64,000 nucleotides of DNA from Dasyornis broadbenti (Eukaryota; Chordata; Aves; Passeriformes; Dasyornithidae), in NCBI GenBank assembly GCA_013397935.1, contig VZRN01006384.1:80993-144992 (forward strand), read 5' to 3'. Below are positions 24,601-36,600 of this stretch, piece after piece (within the stretch, counting starts at the first letter, position 1; each line of letters begins with the position of its first letter). The notes beneath the pieces are model-generated. The model searched no databases. It saw only the letters and a list, made by a program, of their open reading frames with translations, and was not told the origin of the DNA. The translations under genes were made by a program, and so were the position numbers.

Positions 24601-27600
24601 TAACACTTGTCAATATCCATCTAAAGTGAAATCTACACAATAACATTCCAAGTTGAAGCTTCTTGTTCCCCCCATTAATGACCAAATTCTTATGCTGATG
24701 GAGTTGTGCACAAGGATTTACATAAATAAGGGGGATGACATCTCTATTGCTACATTTAATTTTTATAGATTTTTCTTCACTGTAATTCTGTTAATATTCT
24801 TCTAGATGGGTTTGAGGCTTTGTGGCTGGAAGTCCGTCTCAAGCTATGGCAAGCACAGCATAGACACATTAAGTAATCTGAAAAAACAAAGTGATAAAAT
24901 ATTTAATGTGGAATCACAGAATCATTGAATCATTTAGGTTTTAACCTAGCACTGCCAAGTCAATCACTCATCGGTGTCCCTAGATGCTACTTTTACATGT
25001 CTTTTAAATATTTCAAGTGATGATGACTCAACCACTTTCCTGGACAGTATTTTCCAATGCTTGACAACCCTTTCTGGGAAGAAATTTTTCCAATCTATCT
25101 AACCTTCCCCTGGTGCACCTTGAGGCTATTTCTTCGCGTTTAGTTATTTGGGAGACTGCCCCCACCTCACCACAGTCTCCTTTCAAGTAGCTGTAGAGAG
25201 GACTAAGGTCCCCCCTCATCTACTTTTTCTCCAGGCTAAACAACGCCAGCTGCCTCAGCTGCTCTTCATAAGAGATATGTTCCAGACCCATCGCCAGCTT
25301 CATTGCTCTGCTCTGGGCATGCTCCCGCACTTCCTTCTTGTAGTGAGGGACCCAAACTTGAGTACAGTAACCTCTCAATATCCTTGTAGTCCTGGATTGC
25401 CAGCCCTTTCTTCCAAAGGTCATAAACTCTCTTTTTTCCCTGAGTTTCAGCCAAATCTCCCTGTTCAGTCAGATGTTCTCTGCCATCTTCTGCCACATGG
25501 GGATGGTCTGCTCCTGTACCTTTAAGATTTTGTTCTTGAGGAATGTCCAGCCCCTTTGCCCTTCAGAACTGCCTCTCAAGAAACCCTGTCAACCAGACTC
25601 CTAAACAGGCCAAAGTCTGTGCTGTGGAAGTCCAAGGCAGCAGTTCTGCTGGCACTTCACCTTATTTCTCCAAGAACCAAAACCATATCATTTCATTAGG
25701 GCCGTACCCAAGAGGACCTCCAGCCATCACATCACCTGCCAGCCCTTCTTTCTTTGCAGGCACAATGTATCCAAAAGGACACCTTCCCGACTGGCTTGAT
25801 AACTCTGCAGAATATGGAGAAGCTTCATGAGTTTCAAAAATTGCTTGCAGAGTTAACCAATTTATTTGAGAGAATTGTTTGCAGAAATGTATTTTGTTTG
25901 GTTTAATAAGTTGCTGATTTTATAATATCTTATATCCTTTGTCTGCTGTACAGTATTACCTGCCACTTCTTGTAGCTTCAGTGAACACACAGGCATAAAT
26001 TACTTACAGATCCAGCAAGATATTTTCTTAGGACGAATAAACCTATAGTCTTCATAATTAAAATGATTTGAAGAGTAAAATGTCTGTTGAATTATTGTTC
26101 CAGTGAATAGTAAATGGTTCAGACTTTGTTTTCCCATAGTGTTATGGAGCTAGAGTAGCTGGTAATATCATATGTCATATACCATTTGCCTTTGGTTTTT
26201 TTAAGAAGAGTAAATTCTCCGTGCAAAGACGGTTTTGGTATTTATTTGTGTTATTTACTACTATATGTGAGGCAAAAAGTTTTCAGTTAATCTAGGCTGG
26301 TTTTGTTAATGATATTAATATTGTTATACAGTCTTGAAATGGAAAGATCCTGCTGCAGATGCAATAGCAGAACTGTAGTTCAGTCATTGAAGGAATTAAA
26401 TAGACTACTTGTAAAGCATCAGAGAAACTGAATTTTTAGATATGTTTCTCAAATGTAAAAAATATTATGATGAGACCTCTGAATTACATTTTGATATGGT
26501 TGAAAGAATAATTAAGTATTCACTGTTAAATAAGTAACTGAGAGAGGAGTAAACTTCCCTAGCATCCTTTTAGAAATCCCTGTGGTACATAGAACCATTT
26601 AATTAAGAAAAATAAATCTCTGAAAGAATGAACAAAACAAAAAAGGTATGTACAAAAAAAAAAGTCAAATTGTAGGAAAAAGATTTTGCTTTAAAGTATA
26701 CTGTAGTCTTTGCTTCTCTGTAAAATTCTGGATTGACTTGGTTTATATAGAAGTCAAGTTATTATGCTTAAAAATGAGATTTGAAGACTGTTATTTTAGC
26801 AAGTATAATGATAGGTGTTGTTATAGATCAACTCATTGATCACAGTTATACTTTGCAAACACTCTAATTTTCTGTTCTTTTCCTAAAGTGAGTGATGTGT
26901 GTTAGGGGATCTCTTTGAATGGTTTCTTTAATACATAGAGCTCAGTGCTTTGCTTGGTGCTTTTCATTTGGCTGGATCATTAATAACCCCACATGTACAC
27001 TCTAATTGCCTTCTTTACATTAAAGTCATATATATAGTTTTCATGAATATGTATAAACTTAATGTCTTTCAGAATTCTCTTTTCCCTTGTGAAGTACTGG
27101 AATTGTTCCTTTGATTTAAAGGGATTAGGGGAAGGCACTGATGGCTACCATATATAGGCACATAATTTCCTGCTTTTGTTTTGGAAATCATTCTTTACCA
27201 CCCATTTGAATAAAGGAAGCTTTTGCTTTTCATGAAAGAGAGTCCTAATAGCAGCTCCTGAACCTTATTTTAAGATTAAGCTTTCTGATTTGTGCCAGGT
27301 ACAGCTCTTCCTCGTTAGCCTGAGGCATCAGAATTAAAATTTAATTTAAGTGTGCCTGTCATTAGCTGTTTTATTAGAATGTTAAATACACTTTAAGGTC
27401 ACTGTATGCTGAAAATTATGGCCTTGACTTGCTTCCAATTTTATTTTTTTTTAAGAAAAATTCTGCAGATTGAATTTATCTCCAGTACTAGCTAGGGTTA
27501 GTATCAGTGTGTATTTTTTTTAATACTGATGTTTTAATTTTAAGCCTAAAACACTGTTAAAACTTATCCTCTAAGTCTTTCATTCTCTCATCTTATATCA

Positions 27601-30600
27601 GTTTCCTAGAATGCTGACCCTTGAATTTTTCATGAATTTTTGTTCTACACTGTGTGAGTTCTGTGTCTGCCCATATATCCAAATTATGTGACAAATACAT
27701 AAGCACAAGGCCTTCTTTCCTAGAGGGTAGAAAAGAAGGGTAGGTCTTCTGTCCTAAGGATGCATACTTCTCTTGAGGTGGTTTTTTATTTTGCAACTAT
27801 GCTTTGTCTGAATTTTTGCAATGATGCAAGGGGTCAGAATTACGTGTTGTCCTACTGCTACAATTTTCTTATCCAGATGAATAATTTAAGATTAACTTGA
27901 AAGGTCTCTGAAGAGAATCTCCTGCACTGTTTTTTTAAATTTGTAATTTTGTAAAGAAAGACTACTACAAGAAAAATGTGCAAATCCTCGACAACCCGCT
28001 GTGTTTTTCTCTTTTCTGTAAGGTTGTTGACCCATATTAATATTTAAATCTAAAACATGAGATACTTGTGATTCTGTACTGGTTGGAAATGTTTAGTGGA
28101 AGGTCTTTATTAAATAAATAAGATGTGGTCATTCTATAATAAATTCTAAAGGAAGAGCTTTGCTGATTCTCTATACGTGTGCGATCACCATAGCATGTTA
28201 ACCATAGCATGGTTTCAGCTGGGATAAAGTTAGTTTTCTTCCTAGTAGCTGATCCAGTGCCATGTGTTTGGGTTCACTGTGACAATAATATTTGTTACAG
28301 AATGAATGATTTGTTACTTGTTGCTGAGTGGTGCTTACCTCCAGTGGAGGACTTTTCGGTACTTTCTCTGCTGGTGAACAGGTGCGCAAGAAGGGAGGGA
28401 GCAAGGTCAGGACAGCCAAAGGGATATTCCACACCACAGAACAACATCCTCAGGTTATAAATCGGTGGGAGTTGGCTGGGAGCCACCAGTTGTCTCTTGG
28501 GGATGGGCTGGGAATTGATCCGTGAGTGGTGAGCAATTGTGTTGTGCATCACTTTTTTTCTGGGTTTTGTTAATCTCTCACTTCTTCCTTTTCATTGCTG
28601 TTACTATTATTATTAATGTTGTTGTTATTATTACATTATTTTACTTTATTCCAGTTATTAAACTCCTCATTATTTCCTACTGCTAGTTGAGTCAAATGCA
28701 GTCATAGCATATGTTTAAATGACATTTTGCTTTGCTTGTTTTCGTATGTGTAAACTAAATATGTTGCAGCAAAATTTACTGAAATGTTGTCCCAAGTTGA
28801 TTGATAATGGTTGTCTTGAATTATTTGGTGTATGCAGATGAGCTGGAGGAAGATGAGGAAGAATCTGACATGGAACTAGAGCGACAAAATATTGAAGAGC
28901 TTTATGATTTCGTAAGGCACACCCATCAGCAGGATATCCAATTACTGAGAAAGGATGTACAGCATCCTGCATTAATTCCCATTCTGAGGCCATACCAAAG
29001 TGAGGCTGTGAACTGGATGCTTCACTGTGAGAACCACACAAGCACTCCAAGTAGTGGCAAGTATATGGATCTGAAAAACTTGCATAATTGAGGAAAGTGT
29101 AATTGTATTGTCAGCAGTAATGTTTCCTTGCTGTTTGATTAGAAGTTTCGTTAATTATTTCATTACTACTTTCATGAAAGCTGCTATTTGGGTAGTACAC
29201 TAAATGATAAGCTAGGTCTTGCTGAACAGCAGTTGTTGTGTGTTGGTCATGAAGCTCTGTGGAGGCAGACTTCAGCATTTTGTCTCTTAATGTAACAAAA
29301 AGGCTGAATAAGGAGTGTGCTATTTAGAGAGAAACCTCATCATAGTAACACGAACATTCTCTCCATAGAAAATGCACTGCACTTTTTATGGCGGGAGGTG
29401 ACCACTCTGGATGGAGTAAAAATCTACTATAATCCATTTACTGGCTGGTACGTTTTTGTAGTTACTCTTTTTGAGGACTCCTCAGGGTTGTACTTTGTGA
29501 AAACTGTATTGGTAGCATTATCCTTCAGGATATAAGATATTCCATAACTTGTTTTTCAGTTAGCAACTAAAGAATTAGAGCAATGTTATCTTTAATTTGA
29601 AAAAATGCACAAACTGGAGTATGTAATGCACAAATAAATATGTGGATCTCTAGTTGAAAAAGTAATTATTAAAGCTTTTTTTTAGAAATCAGTAATTTAG
29701 TGGTTTAATATTAAACTTTTTTTTTTAACTTACCATATTGGAGGCTTTGACCTTCTGAGCCAATGTTTTTGAAGTTGAAAGGAAGGGGGCAGTATAATGC
29801 TTTTTGTTAATGTTATGTAGTGCATTACTAAATCTGTTTCTCTTTTCTCGTGAATTTGGTTAGAATAGAACCTTTTGATTGCTAGGTTGCTTTTTATTTT
29901 TCCCTATATAACTTTCAGGTCTTTGTCTCATGTGAATATAAAAATACTCCAATGTTTTTGAGAGTAGTGCTGTGATATGCTAAGATTGGCAGGGCAAGGC
30001 CTATTAGGAGGTGAAAAAATTCTAAAACTTCTGGCATATGTATTTGTCTTGGTCAGGTTCATACACTCAAAAAGCTTGCTAGTTTTGTTAATCTCAGCTT
30101 AACTAATAAAAGATAATGCCTCATCTTACAAACTTTGCCTTGCTGAAGTTGTGCTGTGTGTCCCTGAACTCACGCTTTGTCCGTCACACCATTCTGTAGT
30201 TACTGACTTTCACTGGAAATGTACTTGATTTGTAGTATTATCCGTGAATATCCAACTGCTGGACCCCAGTGGCCTGGAGGTATTTTGGCAGATGAGATGG
30301 GTCTTGGAAAAACAGTAGAAGTGTTGGCTCTTATTCTGAATCATACTGGACCAGACATTAAACAAGATGATCTGACATTACCTGAGGTAAGGAAAGCAGG
30401 GTGAGAGTTATTATGAAGAAGATGCTTTTCAGAATAAATGCAAATGCACTTCTCATGAGTTTATTGCTTTCTGATGTATAGAAGTCTATTTAAAGCTATA
30501 TTACAATGAAAGTTTTTCCCTTTGTAGGACGTGATACGTGGCAGCATAAATGATGGAACAGTTTGTATGAGAAGCTGTTGATCCTTTGCTTATTGTTCAA

Positions 30601-33600
30601 CAGTTTAATAAAGATTTCTGCTCTCCCTCTATTTCATATAATAAATGAGCTTATTTAGCAACAGTTTTGCATCTTTTCACTTTCCTCATTATGCATACTG
30701 TGAAAACTCAGCACATCAACTAAACCCAGAAATTCTTTCTGAAAGGCGAGAACCATTATTCTTAAGTAAACTCTTACCACTTCATGGGTTCCATCCCTTG
30801 GAATTCATGGCAGCGAGTTTCATTGTGCATTTATTCATAATGATCTCCTGCCTGCTTTTAATTTTATCAGTTAAAAGGACTTGATTCTCAGACAGAATAA
30901 GATGATTCTTAAAGGTATGAGAGGGTCAGCACCGAGGAGTGTGAAGAGTGGAGTATAAGCACTAAAATGCCTGGACACTGATTGACAACAATAGCTAGAA
31001 ACCAGAGCTGTTAGAGTTTCACTAACTCCAGCTCTCTGTTTAATGATGTAAATAGTTGGGACAGACATCTTAGTTAATGTATTATTCTAATAATAGAGTA
31101 AAATTTTGGGAGGCAATCCCTAAAAAGAGAAACATACTTTTTATACAGCTAACTAGAGCTCATCATCTATATTGCTTACCTCCTTTTGTGTTTCTAGCTA
31201 TATATTAAATATATATTTTCTCCCCTAATCAGTAACCTAGATCACTTACAGCTGTAGATTTCTGCAACTTAATGCTGAAGCAGTGGAGGACCCAAGAGGC
31301 TTTCTGGGCTGTTCTTTGTGCTTCTTTTAGGGTGCTAAACACTATTTGCCAAGAAACTGAACTGAATGATGTGTCAGTGTCTGAGAAATTAATGAGATCT
31401 GTAGCAGTTCATGCTTTTTTCCAAAGAAAATAAGATTAATGAAGATTAAGAGTGAAAAGATTAATGAAGGTCAGAGTGACTGTGAAGAGACATGAGCTAA
31501 TAACTTTTAATGTTGTCTGCATTAGGGTAAGCTTGTGAACTTCTTTGTTCCACCTCAACCTTTAGAGGGAAATCAAAAGAAAAAAACAAAGGAAATGGAG
31601 CCTAAATTAAAGGAAAAAATACAGTATCCCAGTAAGTATTTCTGATGACTTTTGAAATACATTTTGCTTTTAGCATTGTCTTATATTGGCCACTGGCTAT
31701 GAGTTCAAGGGTACTCTTCACTTCTTCAGAATGAAATTATTTTGCTGAGCTCTGACATGTAAGATTGCATGCTACAAACAAGTAATCCACATTAAAAAGT
31801 AAAGTTACCAACTCAGAGCTCTGTGCTACAGAGCTGCATGTAACTAGATGACTTTGTTAAAGAGTTAATGCATTTAAATGAAATAAGCTGTCTTTTTTAT
31901 GCCTCAGTAAGAAAACTGAGTGACTTATTTCTATTGCTATCCAACATTGTTTTAGAATTACTGCAAAATAGCAATTTGTAGAGCTACCTCAAGTAAAACC
32001 TTGTGAAAACTGCTGCCTATTTTGCATTGTTTAGATGAACACTACGTTTAGAGCTCACTTAATGTGCGTTCTGTGAGGTAGCTTGCATTTTATCTAAAGC
32101 TATGTTGTTTTGTTTTGATTCTTCATACAGGCTTAAGAGTAATGATATTAGCGGCTGTAAAGGAAATGAATGTGAAGAAAGGAGCATCCATTATTGCAAT
32201 ATTTAAGTACATCAGTTCTATATATAGGTACGACACGCAGAGAAATAGACGACTTCTCAAAAGAACTCTAGAAAAACTAATCGCAGAACAGATGGTAGAG
32301 CAAGTTAAAGGACATGGTCTGGCTGGGTCATTCAAGCTGGGAAAGAATTACAAGGAACAGAAGAAGCGAGAAAGAACCAAAGAGCAGGTAAAACACTCTG
32401 CCATAGTTACTTCAAAGAATGTTGCAAAGGCTGCTTTTTTTTCTGCCAATTGCATGCTACTCTCAGCTGTCTGTGTGCACTAGTTCAGTGACACTGACTT
32501 AGTGGTAAAAATGAAGAAAACTGCAGCAATTGCTTTGACATTCATAAATAAAGAAGCAGAAATATGCAGATCAAATTTGGGGCTAAAATATTAACTACAT
32601 CTGTCATAGGTCTTTTAACATAGTGTCACTGGGAGTTGTATTTTTCTCCCTGTGAAGTTGATTTTTAGACACTGGTAAACATTAACCAAATCTGCAAGCT
32701 GGAAATTGATACAAACTCTTAACATCTATGTACTGATGTGTTTAGATGTTCTTTAAAAAAAAAAAATGGTGTGGAGAAACTTGTTTGAGTTGGAAAGGAC
32801 CTTAAAAATCATATAATTCCAAACCCTTGCCATAGGGACACCTTCCACTAGACCAGATTGCTCAAAGCCCCTTTCAACTTGGCCTTGAACACTTCCAGGG
32901 ATAGGGCATCCTCAGCATAACTGGGAAACCTGTTTCAGTGTCTCACCACCCTCACAGTGAAGAATTTCTTCTTAATACCTTATCTAAACCTACTCTTTCA
33001 TTTAAAAACTATTCCCCCTTGTCCTGTCACTATTTGCTCTTGTAAATAGCCCCTTTATAGTTTCTTGTAGCCTTCCTTCAAGTACTGGAAGGCCATAAAT
33101 AGCTCACCCTGAAGCCTTCTCTTCTCCAGGGTGAACAATCCCAACTCTATTAGCCTTTCCTAACAGAGGACGTGTTCTAGCCCTCTCATCATCTTTGTGG
33201 CCCTCCTCTGGACTTGCTCCAACAGGTCCACATTCTTCTTATGTTGGGGGTCCCAGAGCTGGGTGCAGCGCTTCAGGTGGGGTCTCACAAGAGTGAACAG
33301 ATGGGCAGGAACCGCTCCCTGGCCCTGCTGCCCACACTGCTTTGGATGCAGCCCAGGTTACAAGTGATTTTCTGGGCTGCTAGTGCACTTTGCTGAGTCA
33401 TGTCCAGCCTTTCACCCACCAGCACCCAAAGTCCTTCTCAACAGGGTTACTCTCAAGCTGTTCATCTCCCAGCCTGTGTTGGTACTCCAACCCATGTGCA
33501 GCACCTTGCACTTGGTCTTGTTAAATTGCATGAGATTCCCATGGGCCCACTTCTCAAGTTTGTCCAGGTCCCTCTGGATGGCATCCCATCCTTCAGATAT

Positions 33601-36600
33601 GTCAGCTGCACCACTCAACTTGGTGTTATCTGCAGATTTCCTGAGGGTGCGCTTGATCCCTCTGGCTGTGTCCTTAATCAAGACATCAAATACTATTGGG
33701 AGATGTTAAACATCACTGGACAAGTCTGAATGCTAAGTCTGACATTCTTGGTTAATTTTACTTTGTAGGTAGCAAGGACTTCAGAAAACATTCAGAAGAC
33801 TCAATTGATTGGTGCTAAAACTCAAACCAAAGAATCAAAAAAGAGTGATGTAACATCTGAAAATGTCTTTAAAACTGCTTCACATAAGAATATTACTATG
33901 GAAGAACATGATTATTGTACAACTAGTAAAAATAACAAGAAATCTGAAGCAGATGATGTCAACTCTGTAGAAGAGAAAAATGTTAAGCAGGAAACTGTGG
34001 TCCCGAAGTCTCCTGATTTGCATGGCAGTCTCCTTATCGCCAGTGACATGAGCAGTCATCCTGATGTTGATGTTTCTAAAAGTACAGCTGATGTCCAGCA
34101 GGAAATCCCAAAGGTCCAGTCCTCACATTCCCAAGAACATGCTGGCAGTAGCATACAACATGCCAGTTCTGTGTTTCCATTTAATACCTCTGAATATCGT
34201 TTTGAATGCATTTGTGGTGAGCTCGGATTGGCTGACTACAAAGCTCGTGTGCAGTGCCTGAAATGTTACCTGTGGCAGCATGCAGAATGTGTAAACTACA
34301 AAGAGGAAAACCTGAAGAGCAGGCCCTTCTACTGTCCCCATTGCCTCGTGGCAATGAAACCAGTTCCCACAGGAGCAACTCTGATTATTTCTCCAAGTTC
34401 AATTTGTCACCAGTGGGTAGATGAGATCAACAGGCATGTAAGATCATCATCTCTTCGAGTTCTGGTAAGATTATTTAGCTTCATATTCTGGAGAGTTATT
34501 TTATCAAGGCTTGGGACTTCCTGTCTAACATTCTGCATCACTCAAAGTTCAGAGGTTATATGGTGCACTGGTGTCCCAGAAAGACAGTCTGCAATTAGTT
34601 CTTCATTTTTTTTTCCTGTTTTAGTTGGTCACTGTGAAATAAATCAGTGGACTAGATTGTACAGTAAATGGAAGCAAGTTTTGAGCAGTTGCAACAGCTG
34701 GTGATATGAGAACTAAGGAACTCAATGAGGCCTATAGGTGTTTTGCGTGTTGTCTCACTGTGCACTTGCACCTAAGCAATTCTCTGACTGTTGATCCTCA
34801 TTTCATTCTAGATAAAAAATGTTTCAGTAGGTAAAGCCTGTAGTTTTGCATTTCTAGTTTTCAGGCTTTTTAAAAGAAGTCATGGGCATTGGTGTTTACT
34901 GAAAACAATACTTTTATAATTTGGACATTGTCTCTTTAACTTCTGCTATATTTGTTAGGACTTGGCTTATTTGGAGACCATGTGTTGTCCTTTTACTTGA
35001 TTTCTAATAACCCTGTCACTAGAATAAACCTAATTATGCTTAGAGTAAAAGTGGCTATACAGGATTTTTAAAAATACAATTATCACAGTATTCAAGAGTC
35101 TTTTATTACCAATGCAGTCAAGTTCTGTCCTTCATATTTTGAGCAGTCAAGAACCTTTGTAATGATCAAGAGCTTTGAAAACCATCAATCTCTTGTATTT
35201 TGAAAAAGGCAGTAGCAGATTGATATAACTTAATATTCAGGAATATATCTTGTACCTTCAGCTATTATGCATAGTTGCCCAATATATAAATGAATTCTAG
35301 GTCTTCAGTTCCATTTGTGTGAGCAGTCTAATTAGATTTAATGCAGTACCTAACAAACGTGTAAAAGTTGTATGGTTTTCCTAAGGCCCGGTCCAAGTTT
35401 AATACCAGCTTTTATGAAAATTACCAGAAATAGATTTACATGTTAGCAGTAAAATAGTTTAAATACTGAATATCAGTACTTTAAACTGTGTGACATCTTC
35501 CATTCTACAAGATTGTTTTAATTTTCTTTTAACTGCCAACCGTGAGTCTTGTTTTCAGTGTTGCTTCAAAATGAAAATTTGGTGGTTTATTTTCTGTAAA
35601 GGTAAAATGAAAATAGTGGACATGTTTCAAAGAATCAGTTTCCTATGTTAACAACTTTTGCACTGCATATGAAGTGTGTTTTATACCCTTCAACTGCTTA
35701 CAACCCATGGGAAATTCTAATGGTTTTATGTAATAGAGCAAGAAATTAAAATTTATCGGTAGGTCTTACTTTGTGGCAGATTGTCTTTTCCTGCTGCTGT
35801 GAAAACAACCAAAACTTGGCCAAGTTGTAAATCTCCAGAAAATCTGTTCATAAATACTTGAAGAAATCAATAGACTTGGACAGCCATTTGTTTCTTCTCG
35901 GTTGCCTCCAAGGGCATGCTCTTTTTGGTTAATTTGTTTCTTTTTTCTTCCCCTTCCAAGCCCCCCCGATCTCTTTTGTTTCATGTACAATGGCCTGGTT
36001 GCTCTGTTGTCGGACTCTGGGGCTGAACAGAAAGAGGTTATCTGCAGGAGTTTCTTTCAGTTGACAGAAACACTGTTGCCATATGCGCAAATGTAGAGGC
36101 AAATTATAACTGGGAGAAAAAGTACGGTTAACAGTGAAATTAACAGTGAAACCACGTGCTGATCATCAAGGGGTAAAGAACAGTTATTTTAACTTTTGTA
36201 TGTTTCTAAAAGGATTTGGCTTAAAACAATGATGGAGATAAGAAAAGTTCTGAAAACAGAGCAAATGTTAATATGAAAGGTTTCTAAAAATATTTTGTTA
36301 GTGCACAGGGATTGTTTCTTTAGGGTATCTTTTTTTTCATCTCTTAAGTCTCTGTAGAAATCCTTGTGTAGGTAGAACTTTACTCAGAGTATCATTTCTG
36401 GTTTTTTTATGTTTTGATGCATATTTCTGTCTTTTCCTAATCATCCACTAAATTTTTGTGAATAAAATTTTTGGGTGAAAGGTAATATATCTAGAGTAAA
36501 AGAGAGGAGAAGACTGGACATGTAACAGTGGCTTACATAGTGTTGTTCCTTACAACATTACAGAATACTTAATCTTCAAACAACTGTTACAACAATTAAC

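Larger units (their letters stand above)
22214..28837 (+). other. SHPRH intron after exon 2 (largest in the window)
   Basis: 6.6 kb containing an internally deleted antisense CR1 (24910-25805) and a sense LTR (28210-28690). The remainder is AT-rich with no coding evidence. Open frames here do not connect to either flanking exon. Confidence 0.85.
29448..32130 (+). other. SHPRH introns after exons 4, 5 and 6
   Basis: Non-coding stretches 29448-30235, 30387-31525 and 31632-32130 are AT-rich and carry no recognised repeat, RNA gene or conserved frame. Confidence 0.7.

Noticed and set aside
32115..32483. A stand-alone 122-residue gene
   Set aside because: It is SHPRH exon 7 with intron sequence at both ends.
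34465..34704. SHPRH ending by readthrough after exon 8
   Set aside because: The donor at 34465 is good and the conserved protein continues in exon 9; readthrough would lose motifs II-VI and the RING.
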